This document shows, in pieces, positions 8,391 to 21,858 of a stretch of DNA of 42,734 bases (position 1 is the first letter of the stretch; each line of letters starts with the position of its first letter). The position numbers and the translations under genes were made by a program. The stretch comes from Chloroflexota bacterium (GTDB taxonomy: Bacteria; Chloroflexota; Dehalococcoidia; UBA2247; RBG-13-53-26): the NCBI GenBank assembly GCA_016875915.1, contig VGOM01000017.1, forward strand, positions 1-42,734. The letters run 5' to 3'. The notes beneath the pieces are model-generated. The model did not search any database. It was given only the letters and a program-made list of their open reading frames with translations, and was not told where the DNA came from.

Positions 8391-10601
8391 TCAGTTCGAG
8401 ATGCGCGCCATGGCCGCCTCTTCAAGCAGTGTGGAGGAGAGTCCCTCCGGCCCGATGAGGTGGATCCTTCCCTTTCCCGTCTTGGCGATCCGCCGCATCA
8501 GCTCCGGGTCGGCCGAGCGCTGGTTGATGCAGATGCAGGAGATGCTGATCCCCCTGCGGGCCACCCGGGCCGCCAGCCTCAGGGCATACTTCTGGGGGGA
8601 CGGATGGGGCGCCGTGGCGTCCCCGTCGGAGACCAGGATGATGTGCTGCTTGGCCCTCCCTTTGGGATGGTGCTCCAGCAGCTCGCAGGCCTTGAGCAGG
8701 CCGTAGCCGATGTTGGTGAAGGCGTTCTCGTGCAGCTCCAGCTCCACCACCCGGCGGGTCACCTTGTGGGGGTTGCTGGTCAGGTCTACCAGGACGTCGG
8801 CCAGATTGGAGAAGGTGACCACCGCCACCCTGTCTTTGAAGGCCGTCGCCGCCAGCGAAAGGGCGATGGCGCTCTCCTTGGCGAACCAGAACTTCTCCAG
8901 TTGGAGCATGGTCCCCGATACATCGATGACCAGGACGATGTCCATTCTGGTGTGGATGTCCTTGATGCTCACCCTGATGTCTTCTCTGGTGATCTGCGTT
9001 CTGCGGTTCCGGATGGCCTCCCTCATGGTGTCCCGGATGGAGACATCCCGGTACTTGTCCCCGAAGCGGAAGTGGCGTGTGCCCACCACCTTGCCCTCGC
9101 CCAGACTGAGCTTCTTGCCCGAGCTGTGCCTGCCGTATCCGTAGAGGTACATCCCTTCGTCCAGCCGCGGCGTCAGCCTCTCCAGCAGCAGGTTGATGCC
9201 CCGCTGACTCAGCATCCAGCCGCTGCTGGTCCGCTCCAGGATATCCTCCTTCTCGAGGAACTCCAGGGTCTTGGCCAGCGCCTGCTGTTCCAGGATCTTG
9301 GCTATCCGCTCCTTCTCTTTGCGGTAGTCCTCCACCTCCCGGAGCAGTTCCTCGTCGAGGTTGTCGGCCTTGTACCGCTCCGGGTAGAGCTCCGGCAGGC
9401 GGGCGGCGATCTCCCGGTGAAGCTGGGCCAGCCTGGAATCGGGGAAGCGCTTGATCCTCCTCAACAGCAGATCGAAGGCCCCGTACTTCAGGGGCTTCCG
9501 GAACTTGTCCTCTCTGACGATCTCCTCCACCAGGGCCAGCACATCGTCGCGGGTGAGCGTGGCCAGCTCCTCTTTCTCCCTCGTCCGGCCCGAACCGGTG
9601 ACCCTCTCCACGATCTCCTCAACGATGGCCTCCCTCTTGCCCGGCAGGTCCACTTCCGCGGCGAGCTTGAGGCGGTGGGGCAGCGACATGGCCGCTGCGG
9701 CCGAGAGCACCTCGTTCCCGTCCCCGTATCGCAATTGTGGGAGTTGGCCCAGAAGCTCGGCATTCCTGATCATCCCCCGCGTCCCCACCCCCCTCTCCAC
9801 CTCTTCGTGCCGCCTAGTCTGGTTGACGATCTCGATGGCCTGCTCCACCAGCGGCCCGGCCAGCTTCTCGGCTTCGGCCCCCAGGTGGGACTGAACGATC
9901 TTCTTCTGCTTCTCCGGGTCATCCACGTAGCCCAGGTGAATGACGTCGAAGTTGTCCAGCAGGTCCAGGGGCAGGGACCTCAGGGCGTCGTCGCCGCCCG
10001 TGGCCACTATCAGCGTGTCCAGGGTCATCCTCTGCTCCAGGGCCCCGATGCTTATGGCATCACCCTGAACGGCGGACAGCATCACGTTGAGTACGTTCTC
10101 GGGCACCCTGTCTATGAAGTCCACCACCAGGATGCATCTGTTGGCCCTGGGCAGCTTCCCTGGAATGAAGGCGGTGGGGGAGTAGATGCCTTCCCTCAGA
10201 GCGGCTTCCGGGTCCAGGTCGCCGATGAGGTCCTCCGCCGTCAGTCCCCCGCTGCCCTGCACCCGGACCAGCCTCTCGCTCCTTCTGAGGACCGCCGGCT
10301 TCAGGGCTGTTCCCCGGGACCTCTTCTCTCTGCACCAGGGACAGTCGGCCTCCGCCGGCGGGCAGTGCAGCGGGCAGTCCGCCACAACCTCGATGTCATT
10401 CAGGATGTTCGAGAGGCTGCTGGCCAGACGGGTCTTGCCGCTACCCGGTGGACCGAGGAGGAGCAGATGATGGCCGCTGCAGATGCTGCTCAGCAGGGCC
10501 TGTTTCTGGGCCTCATCCAGCTGGAGATCGCCGAAGATGGCGGCGCTGAACGCCGCCGGGCCCAGCCTGTCCAGAGCGGTGATGATCTCTTCTCTGAGCA
10601 A
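8391..10601 (-). CDS. Fusion of a degenerate MoxR/ChlI-like AAA+ domain to a VWA domain, 736 aa
   Basis: The AAA+ part has Walker A GPPGSGKT (50-57) and a four-Cys knuckle (C76, C80, C87, C90). Its catalytic features are altered relative to the neighbouring MoxR: Walker B reads VVDF instead of FFDE, the sensor-1 region reads ATGGDD instead of ATMNPR, and LLDRFD becomes LLDNFD, losing the presumed arginine finger. A charged, probably helical linker leads to a C-terminal VWA domain with a MIDAS motif DVSGT at D560. The arrangement resembles the Mg-chelatase D subunit and the CbbO/NorD/CoxE partners of MoxR ATPases, which remodel or metallate target enzymes. It sits 15 nt after cooC and probably pairs with the active MoxR encoded two genes upstream. 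Confidence 0.85.
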   Translation of the reverse strand: MLREEIITALDRLGPAAFSAAIFGDLQLDEAQKQALLSSICSGHHLLLLGPPGSGKTRLASSLSNILNDIEVVADCPLHCPPAEADCPWCREKRSRGTALKPAVLRRSERLVRVQGSGGLTAEDLIGDLDPEAALREGIYSPTAFIPGKLPRANRCILVVDFIDRVPENVLNVMLSAVQGDAISIGALEQRMTLDTLIVATGGDDALRSLPLDLLDNFDVIHLGYVDDPEKQKKIVQSHLGAEAEKLAGPLVEQAIEIVNQTRRHEEVERGVGTRGMIRNAELLGQLPQLRYGDGNEVLSAAAAMSLPHRLKLAAEVDLPGKREAIVEEIVERVTGSGRTREKEELATLTRDDVLALVEEIVREDKFRKPLKYGAFDLLLRRIKRFPDSRLAQLHREIAARLPELYPERYKADNLDEELLREVEDYRKEKERIAKILEQQALAKTLEFLEKEDILERTSSGWMLSQRGINLLLERLTPRLDEGMYLYGYGRHSSGKKLSLGEGKVVGTRHFRFGDKYRDVSIRDTMREAIRNRRTQITREDIRVSIKDIHTRMDIVLVIDVSGTMLQLEKFWFAKESAIALSLAATAFKDRVAVVTFSNLADVLVDLTSNPHKVTRRVVELELHENAFTNIGYGLLKACELLEHHPKGRAKQHIILVSDGDATAPHPSPQKYALRLAARVARRGISISCICINQRSADPELMRRIAKTGKGRIHLIGPEGLSSTLLEEAAMARISN

Positions 10602-10616
10602 TTTCGCTTTCTGACT

Positions 10617-11378
10617 TCAGCCGTAGCTCAGGATTCTCCGGCAGATCTCATCTATGGCCTGGGAGGCCGGCGAGTCGTCCGGGATCTGGCTCACGGGCCT
10701 GCCCTGTGTGTCGAACTGGCCCACCAGCGGCTCAAAGGGGATGTACACCGCGATGCTCAGTCCGTTCTCCGCTGCCAGCCTGTCTGCCTGGGGCCGGTTC
10801 TCCGGTGTTACCCTGTTGGCTATGACCAGCATCTGCCCGAAGTCGATGCGCAGCTCCCTGGATAGATCGACGATCCTCCTGGCGCTCTGCATGGCGTTCT
10901 TCGTGGGGTCGGCCACAATGATCATGATGTCGACGTCCCTGGTGGTCCGCCGGCTGAGGTGCTCCAGCCCGGCGTGGCAGTCGATCACCGTGAAATCGTG
11001 TCCCTTGCCCCGGCTGTCCAGCACCTGGCGGATGACGTGGTTGACGGCGCAGTAGCAGCCCTCGCCCTCCGAACGTCCCATGACCAGCACGTCGAACTGG
11101 GGGAACTCCTCGATGGCCTCGTGGAGGGCCAGCTCCAGATACTCCTGTTTGGCGCTGGCCACCTTGCTCCGCGCCGGCGCGTTGAGAATGGCCTCACGGC
11201 TCTCCCCCACGTTCTTGGTCACTGACACGCCGAGGGCCTGGGGCAGGTTGGTGTCGGGATCGGCGTCTATGGCCAGCACGCTGCCGTGCTGGGAGAGCTT
11301 CTTCACCAGCATGCTGGACAGGAATGTCTTTCCCACCCCCCCCTTGCCCGAGACTGCTATGGCGATTCCCTTGCTCAT
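10617..11378 (-). CDS. cooC: CooC-type nickel-insertion ATPase for CODH/ACS, 253 aa
   Basis: A SIMIBI/MinD-like ATPase with deviant Walker A GKGGVGKT (11-18). It has the CxC motif (C108-Y-C110) that CooC proteins use to bind Ni/Zn at the dimer interface. In known systems CooC/AcsF delivers nickel to the C-cluster of CODH or the A-cluster of ACS. The ATG overlaps the stop of the MoxR gene by 4 nt. The presence of an intact CooC suggests that at least one nickel protein nearby, most simply the ACS with its complete A-cluster, is matured here. Confidence 0.88.
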   Translation of the reverse strand: MSKGIAIAVSGKGGVGKTFLSSMLVKKLSQHGSVLAIDADPDTNLPQALGVSVTKNVGESREAILNAPARSKVASAKQEYLELALHEAIEEFPQFDVLVMGRSEGEGCYCAVNHVIRQVLDSRGKGHDFTVIDCHAGLEHLSRRTTRDVDIMIIVADPTKNAMQSARRIVDLSRELRIDFGQMLVIANRVTPENRPQADRLAAENGLSIAVYIPFEPLVGQFDTQGRPVSQIPDDSPASQAIDEICRRILSYG

Positions 11379-12415
11379 CGTTTCCTGTTCTCCATGACGC
11401 TCTCCACCAGTTCCTTGATCAGGCCGGTAGGGTCGTCGTAGAACTTCGATTCCGGCGACGGCTTGATCCTGCTGCCCAGGGATGAAGGGGCCATCTCCCG
11501 GATGTCGTCCAGGGTCGGCTCCCGCCGGTCGTCCAGCTTGGCAAGGGCCTGGACCTTCTCGTAGAGGGACAGCGTGGCCCTCACGCTGGCTGCCTGGTCC
11601 ATCTCCTTGTCCCAGGGCTCTTCGCGGGTGGCCCTGACCAGGGCCACGATAGTGTCTGTGATCTCGCTGGACACGTTGATGTCATCCATCTTCAGGCCGT
11701 GCCTCAGGAGGATGTCCCGCTCCCTCTCCGGGGACTCTGGATAGCCCATCTTGGCCACGTCGAATCTGTCCAGAAGCACGTCCGAGAGCTCCTCCACCCC
11801 GGCCCTCTCCCGGGGGTTCATGGTGGCGATCATGACGAAGTCGGCCGGGTAGTCCACGTCGTACGGTCCGATGGTGGCCAGGCCCTCTTCCAGGACCTGG
11901 AGCAGCGCATTCTGCAGCTTCTCAGTGACCCTGTTCAGCTCATCGAAGAAGACAATCCCCCGGTTGCCCTTGAGCAGCTTGCCGGGCATGAAGGCCCGGT
12001 AGTCCTGGGGACCATACTTGAAGGCCTGGGTGGGGTCGATGTCCCCCAGGAGGTCCTCCGCCGTCAGGTCGGGCGAGCCCTGCAGCCTGACGAACCTCTT
12101 CTCACCCGGGATGGTGATGCCCTGAAGCGCCTCGCCGGCGGATGCCCTGGCCTTGCACTGGGGACAGACCGGCTTCTCCGGGTGGCAGTGGTAGGGGCAG
12201 TCCTTCACCACTGTGATCGGGGGCAGGGCTGCGGCGATATGCCTGGCCAGCGTGGTCTTGCCCACGCCCGGCGGTCCTTCGATGAGCACATGGTGACTGG
12301 CCAGCAGCGAGGCCAGTATCCTCCGCTTGGCGCTCTCCTGTCCCACAATGACCGAGAGCATGTCAGTGCCATCGGCCACGAACTTCAGGATGGTCTCCCG
12401 CAGTCCCTCAATCAT
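11375..12415 (-). CDS. MoxR-family AAA+ ATPase with Cys4 knuckle, 346 aa
   Basis: Walker A GPPGVGKT (47-54), Walker B FFDEL (156-160), sensor-1 ATMNPR and LLDRFD are all intact, so this is an active ATPase. A Cys4 insert (C73, C77, C84, C87) sits between Walker A and Walker B and probably binds zinc; a similar insert is present in the VWA fusion. The start is ATG at 12415, preceded by AGGAGG with a 4-nt gap; an upstream in-frame start at 12448 lies close to the promoter and is rejected. It is the first gene of a six-gene operon with its own promoter. MoxR proteins act as chaperones in metal-cofactor insertion with VWA partners. Confidence 0.88.
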   Translation of the reverse strand: MIEGLRETILKFVADGTDMLSVIVGQESAKRRILASLLASHHVLIEGPPGVGKTTLARHIAAALPPITVVKDCPYHCHPEKPVCPQCKARASAGEALQGITIPGEKRFVRLQGSPDLTAEDLLGDIDPTQAFKYGPQDYRAFMPGKLLKGNRGIVFFDELNRVTEKLQNALLQVLEEGLATIGPYDVDYPADFVMIATMNPRERAGVEELSDVLLDRFDVAKMGYPESPERERDILLRHGLKMDDINVSSEITDTIVALVRATREEPWDKEMDQAASVRATLSLYEKVQALAKLDDRREPTLDDIREMAPSSLGSRIKPSPESKFYDDPTGLIKELVESVMENRKR

Positions 12416-12434
12416 CGTTCCTCCTGTCAGGATG

Positions 12435-12464
12435 AGTATACTATGCAATGGTGGCCCGAGCCAA
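12435..12464 (-). promoter_or_regulatory. Promoter of the MoxR-cooC-VWA-fwd-like operon
   Basis: On the minus strand, TTGGCT (12459-12464) is followed after 18 nt by TATACT (12435-12440). This lies 20 nt upstream of the MoxR start codon and just before its AGGAGG site. It is seen in sequence only; the start point is inferred. Confidence 0.6.
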
Positions 12465-12524
12465 TATGCTCAGCTGCGAGGTCCCGGGCCGGCCGCCCTC
12501 GTCCACCCCCCGTATGGCACGGCT

Positions 12525-12554
12525 TTGACCCTGCCGAAGAGCCGCTGCTATAAT
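12525..12554 (+). promoter_or_regulatory. Promoter of the hypothetical gene at 12601
   Basis: TTGACC (12525-12530), an 18-nt spacer and a perfect TATAAT (12549-12554). Transcription would start near 12561. This rules out the in-frame ATG at 12553 and supports the ATG at 12601. It is divergent from the MoxR operon promoter. Confidence 0.7.
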
Positions 12555-12600
12555 GGCCCCGCCGCGCCAGCGGAGAAGCGCACCATGTTGGGAAGACACC

Positions 12601-13413
12601 ATGTTGACCGTTGACGACGTCAACAAGACCCTGGCCGAGAAGGGACTTCACATCACGCTGCCCTTGCCCTCCCATCTCCAGGTGAGGAACATGAAGATCC
12701 TGGAGAGGCGGAAGATCCCCGGCGGGGTGGGGGTTCTGCTCAGTGTGGACTTCGTCAATGAGAAGGGTGAGAGCGTCTCAGATCTGTTTCATTGCGAGGG
12801 ACAGGTCGATGTGGACAGAGAGAAGAAGCTGCCGCCGACCGCTCCCCCTCCTCTCACGGACCTTCTGCCGCTCCGCACCCAGGAGGGCTTCCGCAGCGAA
12901 GAGGAGGCCAGGGAGTACCTGGGCGGGGCCATGGGCCACCTCCTGGAGGACAAGGGCTACCGCCCTGCTGAGAGCCCCGACGCCGACCTGTACTACGAAT
13001 GGCAGGGGAGGGGCTTCTTCCTCGACCTGGCCCTGCGCTGTGATGATCTGGCCCTGGGCAGGGCCGGAGAGATGGTGGAGATGAGGGGCCGGCGGGGTGT
13101 TGATCACGAATACGGTCTGGTCATCCCCGCCTTCCAGGAGACCCTGGGCGTTTCCCTCCTCAGCGAGGAGCGGTGGATGCTGAGGCATCAGGAGCTGCTG
13201 GCGGCCAATCGCATCGGCGTCTATGCCGTGGACAACTGGAATCCCAACCTGATCTACGCTTTCGGCGTTCACCCTTCCCCGAGGGAGCTGAAGAAGTACT
13301 TCATGACCACTGGCCCGAAGTGGTCCCTGGTTCGGAGCCGCTACGTTCTGCGGCGGGACAAGAAGGCAAAGCCGGGGCAGCCGGGTTCGCCCGGCGACGC
13401 GGCCCAGGAATGA
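12601..13413 (+). CDS. Hypothetical soluble protein, 270 aa
   Basis: I do not recognise this family. The protein is soluble and acidic in the first half. It has a proline-rich stretch near residues 75-90 (PPTAPPPL) that separates an N-terminal domain from a C-terminal one, and a basic, low-complexity tail. There is no signal peptide, membrane segment or recognisable catalytic motif. A good promoter lies 46 nt upstream, and the ATG at 12601 is preceded only by a weak GGGAAG. It is divergent from the MoxR operon and followed 85 nt later by dtd on the same strand. Codon use looks like its neighbours. Confidence 0.7.
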   Translation: MLTVDDVNKTLAEKGLHITLPLPSHLQVRNMKILERRKIPGGVGVLLSVDFVNEKGESVSDLFHCEGQVDVDREKKLPPTAPPPLTDLLPLRTQEGFRSEEEAREYLGGAMGHLLEDKGYRPAESPDADLYYEWQGRGFFLDLALRCDDLALGRAGEMVEMRGRRGVDHEYGLVIPAFQETLGVSLLSEERWMLRHQELLAANRIGVYAVDNWNPNLIYAFGVHPSPRELKKYFMTTGPKWSLVRSRYVLRRDKKAKPGQPGSPGDAAQE

Positions 13414-13498
13414 GGACGCCCCGCTGGGCAGTCCCTCCGGGTCCCAGGGCCGGCGCCCTGTACTCGCGGGGATCTGCTTCGGGGGCGGGCAACCGGGA

Positions 13499-13942
13499 AT
13501 GAAGGCGCTGCTGCAGCGGGTGGTTCAGGCCTCGGTTGAGGTCGGCGGCGAGGAAGTCGGCCGCATCGGCCTGGGACTGGTCTGTCTGGTGGGGGTGGCT
13601 CAGGGCGATACAGAAGATGACGCCCGCCGTCTGGTGGACAAGACGGTGAACCTCCGCGTCTTTCCCGATCAGGCGGGCAGGTTCAACCTCTCCCTCCTCG
13701 ACTGCGGTGGTCAGATCCTGGCCGTCAGCCAGTTCACCCTGCTGGCAGATACCCGCAAGGGACGGCGTCCCAGCTTCACCGAGGCGGCCTCCCCGGGCGA
13801 CGCCGAAGCCCTGTTCAACCGCTTCGTGGAACTGGCCAGAGAGGCGGGGCTGAGGGTAGAGACGGGACGCTTCCAGCAGCACATGCTGGTCCACATTCAC
13901 AACGACGGTCCGGTGACCATCCTTTTGGACAGCAGGGCATAG
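13499..13942 (+). CDS. dtd: D-aminoacyl-tRNA deacylase, 147 aa
   Basis: Dtd hydrolyses D-amino acids mischarged onto tRNA and so protects translation. The two signature motifs of the active site are present: SQFTL (77-81) and GPVT (137-140). The length is the usual 145-150 residues. The ATG is at the very start of the conserved MKALLQRV segment; the ribosome binding site is weak (GGG only). It lies convergent to rpoC, with 133 nt between stop codons. Confidence 0.95.
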   Translation: MKALLQRVVQASVEVGGEEVGRIGLGLVCLVGVAQGDTEDDARRLVDKTVNLRVFPDQAGRFNLSLLDCGGQILAVSQFTLLADTRKGRRPSFTEAASPGDAEALFNRFVELAREAGLRVETGRFQQHMLVHIHNDGPVTILLDSRA

Positions 13943-13956
13943 CGGGTGGGGATCGC

Positions 13957-13999
13957 CCTGTCGGCCGTTCCCCATGGGGTTGTGTTGGCCGCCGACAGG
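13957..13999. terminator. Hairpin between the convergent dtd and rpoC genes
   Basis: A perfect 9-bp inverted repeat (13957-13965 with 13991-13999) encloses a further palindrome CCCCATGGGG (13970-13979). There is no T-run on either side, so intrinsic termination is uncertain. Its place between two convergent genes suggests a bidirectional transcription end. Confidence 0.45.
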
Positions 14000-14075
14000 T
14001 GCTTCAGGACCCTGATTCAGGCTTCGGGAAGCAAACGGAGCCGCGGCCGGCGCCAGCCTGCCGCGGTGTCACCGG

Positions 14076-17000
14076 TCACGACTGGCTCTCTGCCAGTTGT
14101 TCCTCCTGCTGCTGGTCCTCTTCTTGCTCCTGGAGGATCAACTGGGCCTGATCTTCGACGAGGGCCACGATCTCCGCAGGCCTCTCTTCCAGGCTCTCCA
14201 TCGGCGTGGTCTCCATCAGCGACAGCGGCTGAACGGGCTGCAATTCCTCGGCGCTCAGGCAGCGGGCGGGGATCAGTCTGCCGATGATGACGTTCTCCTT
14301 CAGTCCCACCAACCGGTCCACCTTGCCGTTGATGGCCGCCTCCGTCAGCACCCGGGTGGTCTCCTGGAATGAAGCCGCCGCCAGCCAGCTCTCAGCGTTC
14401 AAAGCCGCCTTTGTGATGCCCAGGAGGGCGGGCTGGGCTGTGGCCGGTTCGCCGGCCTCCGCCACCACCCTGGCGTTGATGTCCTCGAAGGCGAAGCGAC
14501 CCACCAGGTCGCCGGGGAGGAGCTCGGTATCGCCCGGGGAATCCACCCTCACCTTCTGCAGCATGCGGCGGACCATGATCTCGATGTGCTTCTCGTTTAT
14601 GGTCACGCCCTGAGAGCGGTAGACCCTCTGTATCTCGTCCACAAGGTATCGCTGCACCGCTTCGCGGCCTCTGATGCGCAGGATGTCCTGCGGGTTGGCG
14701 TTGCCGTCGGTCAGCTGGTCACCGGCCTTCACGTGTGAGCCGTTGGCCACCCTGATGTTGGCGGTGAAGGGAATGGTGTAGTCGGCCTCCTCCTTCTCTT
14801 CGTAGCTTATGATTAGCGTGTCGCCTTCAATGCTCACCCTTCCGCTGATCGGAGCCACCAGCGTGGGGGCGGGCGTCACGTCCGTCGTTGCCCGCTTCGA
14901 CTTGCCTGTCGAGACCTGCTTGGCCAGCACCGTGCCCACATCCACCCAGTCGCCGTCGCTTATCTGCGGCCGTGTGCCGGGCGGCAGGCGGTACTCGTTG
15001 CGGTACATCTCGGAGCTGGTGATCCGGATTCTGTAGCCGTCCTCGGTGGGGACGATCTCCGCGATGCCGTCGATCTCCGAAAGTGTGGCCTGTCCCTTGG
15101 GCACGCGGGCCTCAAAGAGCTCTTCGACACGGGGCAGACCGGTGGTGATATCCAGGCCCATCACACCGCCGGTGTGGAAGGTGCGCAGTGTCAGCTGCGT
15201 CCCCGGTTCACCGATGCTCTGGGCGGCGATGATACCCACGGTCGTGCCCAGCTCGACCAGCCTGCCCTTGGAGAGGTCCATCCCGTAGCAGTTCTGGCAG
15301 ACGCCGTGCCTTGACTGACACCCAAGTGCGGACCTGACGTAGACCTGGGTGATCCCCGCCTGCACGATCCGCCTGGCCTTCTCCTCATCGATCTCTTCGT
15401 TGCGCTCAACTATGATCTCGCCGTCGGCGGGATCGACGACCCTGGCGGCGGCCAGACGGCCCACGATCCGCTCGGACAGCGAAGGCAGGAATCCATCCTT
15501 GGATTCCGTGTACCAGATGCCCAGCGTCGTGCCGCAGTCATCCTCACAGACGATCACGTCCTGGACAATGTCCACCAGACGTCTCGTCAGGTAGCCGGCA
15601 TCCGAGGTTCTCAGGGCGGTGTCGGCCAAACCCTTGCGGGCACCGTGCGTGGAGATGAAGTACTCCAGAACGGACAGCCCTTCATAGAAGCTGGCCTTGA
15701 TCGGGAAGTCGATGATCTTGCCGGAGGGATCGGTCATCAGGCCGCGCATGCCGGCCATCTGTCTGATCTGGGAGATGTTGCCCTTCGCTCCCGACGTGGC
15801 CATCATGTACACTCCGCCGTGCCGGTCGAGGGAGTCCGAGACCAGTCCCGCCACCTTGTCGGTGGTCTCGGTCCACTGGTCGACTATCCTGCTGTAGCGC
15901 TCATCTTCGGTGATCAACCCGTTCTCGTACTGATCTTCTATCTGAGAGACAACCCTCTCCGCCTCCTGCAGGATCTGGAACTTCGTCTGGGGCACCCTGA
16001 TGTCGTTGGTGCTGATGGTTGTGCCGGACGTGGTGGCATACTTGAATCCCAGCTGCTTCACGCTGTCCGCCAGACGGGCGGCGCTCTTGGTTCCCGATGC
16101 CTTGATGCACTCGGCGAAGAGCTTCTTCAAGCGCGACTTGTCCATGGTCTCGTTGATGAACCCCAGGGTTTCGGGCACCACCCTGTTGAAGATGATCCGT
16201 CCCACGGTGGTGCTGATCCGCTGCCCGTCGCCGTTCGCGGACACCTGAATCTCGGCCCCCAGGTCGATAATGCCCAACTCGTAGGCCAGTTCCGCCTCCT
16301 CGAAGCTGCGGAACTGCTTGCCCTCTCCCCTTGAGCCTGGCCTGGGCGATGTCAGGTAGTAGCAGCCCAGGACCATGTCCAGGCTGGGCGCTATGGCGGG
16401 CTCGCCGTTGCTGGGCAGGATCATGTTGTGAATGCTGAGCATCGATTTCCGGGCTTCGAGGACCGCTGCTCTTGACAGTGGTACATGGACGGCCATCTGG
16501 TCGCCATCGAAGTCCGCGTTGAAGGCGGTGCATACCAGCGGGTGCAGCTGAATTGCGCTGCCCTCGATCAAGACCGGTTCAAACGCCTGGATGCTCAGCC
16601 GGTGCAGTGTGGGGGCGCGGTTGAGCAGAACAGGCCGCTCCTTGACCACCTCTTCCAGGATGGCCCAGATCTCCGGCTTGGTTCTCTCCACCATTCTCTT
16701 GGCGCTCTTGATGTTGGTGGCCAGGCCCTGCTGCACCAGGCGGGCCATCAGGAAAGGCTTGAACAGCTCCAGTGCCATGCGCTTGGGCAGCCCGCACTGA
16801 TAGAGCTCCAGTTCCGGCCCCACCACGATCACCGAGCGTCCGCTGTAGTCCACCCTCTTGCCCAGCAGGTTCTGACGGAACCGACCCTGCTTGCCTCTAA
16901 GCACGTCTGACCGCGACTGGAGGGGACGGTTGCCGGCGCCGGTGATGGCCCTCCGCTGCCTGCCGTTGTCGATAAGGGAGTCCACCGCTTCCTGAAGCAT

Positions 17001-17984
17001 TCGCTTCTCGTTGTGGATGATGATCTCCGGGGCGCCCACATCCAGGAGCCTCTTCAGCCGGTTGTTGCGGTTGATCACGCGGCGGTAGAGGTCATTCAGA
17101 TCGCTGGTGGCGAAGCGCCTTCCGTCGAGCTGCACAATGGGCCGCAGGTCAGGCGGCAGGACGGGCAGGACGGTCAGGATCATCCACTCCGGCTTGTTGC
17201 CGCTCTTCCGGAAGGCCTCGACAACCTGCAGTCTCTTGATGGCCTTCTTGCGTCTCTGTCCCGAGGCCGAGTTGATCTCATCATGCAGCGCCGAATGGAC
17301 TTCCTCCAGATCCAGCTTCTTCAGGATCGCCAGGATGGCCTGGGCCCCGGTGTCCGCCTCGAACATGGTGCCGTGCTTCTTCTTCAGCTCGCGGTATTTC
17401 GAGTCCGTCAGCAGCCTCAGAAGACGCAGCTCCTGTATCTCCTCGATCTTGGCCTCGATCTCGGCATCGATGCGCGCCCGCTCTTCGATGCTCAGCTCTT
17501 CTCTCTCGGATACTTCCTGTCTCTCTTCCTTCAGACCGCGGACCAACTCCTCTCTGGCGGCTTCGTCGATGCTGGTGATGATGTACTGGGCGAAATAGAT
17601 CACGCGCTCCAGACTGCGAGGTGACAGGTCGAGGAGCAGCCCCAGCCGGCTGGGGATTCCCTTGACGAACCAGCTGTGCGCCACCGGCGCCGCCAGCTCG
17701 ATGTGGCCCATGCGCTCTCGGCGCACCTTGGACAGTGTCACCTCCACGCCGCACCTGTCGCAGCGTATGCCCTTGTAGCGCACCTTCTTGTACTTCCCGC
17801 AATAGCATTCGAAGTCCTTGGTGGGTCCGAAGATCCTCTCACAGAAGAGGCCATCCCTCTCCGGCTTCAGGCTGCGGTAGTTGATGGTCTCCGGCTTGAC
17901 CACCTCGCCCCAGGACCAGCTCTTGATGTGCTGCGGCGAAGCGAGTGAGATCCGTATTCCGGTCAGGCTGTCAGCACTAAGCAA
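14076..17984 (-). CDS. rpoC: DNA-directed RNA polymerase subunit beta', 1302 aa
   Basis: Catalytic subunit of RNA polymerase. The N-terminal zinc site (CYCGKYKK...CDRCG), the Mg-binding catalytic motif NADFDGDQM and the second zinc site ([17 protein letters not shown]) are visible. The tail is rich in Glu and Gln. Two in-frame TTG codons could start translation. TTG at 17984 lies 8 nt after GGAGG and gives a typical beta' N-terminus, while TTG at 17990 is only 2 nt away, so 17984 is chosen. It follows rpoB by 17 nt and is co-transcribed with it. Confidence 0.97.
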   Translation of the reverse strand: MLSADSLTGIRISLASPQHIKSWSWGEVVKPETINYRSLKPERDGLFCERIFGPTKDFECYCGKYKKVRYKGIRCDRCGVEVTLSKVRRERMGHIELAAPVAHSWFVKGIPSRLGLLLDLSPRSLERVIYFAQYIITSIDEAAREELVRGLKEERQEVSEREELSIEERARIDAEIEAKIEEIQELRLLRLLTDSKYRELKKKHGTMFEADTGAQAILAILKKLDLEEVHSALHDEINSASGQRRKKAIKRLQVVEAFRKSGNKPEWMILTVLPVLPPDLRPIVQLDGRRFATSDLNDLYRRVINRNNRLKRLLDVGAPEIIIHNEKRMLQEAVDSLIDNGRQRRAITGAGNRPLQSRSDVLRGKQGRFRQNLLGKRVDYSGRSVIVVGPELELYQCGLPKRMALELFKPFLMARLVQQGLATNIKSAKRMVERTKPEIWAILEEVVKERPVLLNRAPTLHRLSIQAFEPVLIEGSAIQLHPLVCTAFNADFDGDQMAVHVPLSRAAVLEARKSMLSIHNMILPSNGEPAIAPSLDMVLGCYYLTSPRPGSRGEGKQFRSFEEAELAYELGIIDLGAEIQVSANGDGQRISTTVGRIIFNRVVPETLGFINETMDKSRLKKLFAECIKASGTKSAARLADSVKQLGFKYATTSGTTISTNDIRVPQTKFQILQEAERVVSQIEDQYENGLITEDERYSRIVDQWTETTDKVAGLVSDSLDRHGGVYMMATSGAKGNISQIRQMAGMRGLMTDPSGKIIDFPIKASFYEGLSVLEYFISTHGARKGLADTALRTSDAGYLTRRLVDIVQDVIVCEDDCGTTLGIWYTESKDGFLPSLSERIVGRLAAARVVDPADGEIIVERNEEIDEEKARRIVQAGITQVYVRSALGCQSRHGVCQNCYGMDLSKGRLVELGTTVGIIAAQSIGEPGTQLTLRTFHTGGVMGLDITTGLPRVEELFEARVPKGQATLSEIDGIAEIVPTEDGYRIRITSSEMYRNEYRLPPGTRPQISDGDWVDVGTVLAKQVSTGKSKRATTDVTPAPTLVAPISGRVSIEGDTLIISYEEKEEADYTIPFTANIRVANGSHVKAGDQLTDGNANPQDILRIRGREAVQRYLVDEIQRVYRSQGVTINEKHIEIMVRRMLQKVRVDSPGDTELLPGDLVGRFAFEDINARVVAEAGEPATAQPALLGITKAALNAESWLAAASFQETTRVLTEAAINGKVDRLVGLKENVIIGRLIPARCLSAEELQPVQPLSLMETTPMESLEERPAEIVALVEDQAQLILQEQEEDQQQEEQLAESQS

Positions 17985-18001
17985 TGTCAATTCCTCCCTG
18001 G

Positions 18002-21595
<3,594 letters not shown>

Positions 21596-21740
21596 CTCCT
21601 GTCCTATGTCTGCTCTCCTTTACATGGGTGTGATGCGCCTGGAGCCTATGAGACAGCGAAAAGAGGAAATGTCAATGGCAGGTACACTTAAATGGGAACG
21701 ACAGAGGGATCACACAACATGTGATGATTTACAATCCTCT

Positions 21741-21770
21741 ATTATGAAACAAACGGTTGTTTCTTGTCAA
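21741..21770 (-). promoter_or_regulatory. Main rpoBC promoter with a palindrome in the spacer
   Basis: Minus-strand TTGACA (21765-21770), 18-nt spacer, CATAAT (21741-21746). The spacer is almost filled by a perfect inverted repeat GAAACAA/TTGTTTC (21746-21763), a likely operator. The leader to rpoB would be about 135 nt. A second TTGACA at 21670-21675 has only a poor -10 and may be a minor promoter. Confidence 0.65.
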
Positions 21771-21858
21771 GGGCATTTGCGGATCGCGCTCCGGAGGACG
21801 GGGCCTCCGGGAAGACAGAAGGGTTGCCCGGAAAGGTTGGCAGCCGGGAGAGCCCGGC

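Noticed and set aside
8082-10865. A 927-codon open frame on the plus strand across the AAA-VWA and cooC genes
   Set aside because: It lies antisense to genes with clear Walker, VWA and CxC motifs, has no family motif and a composition typical of GC-rich shadow frames.
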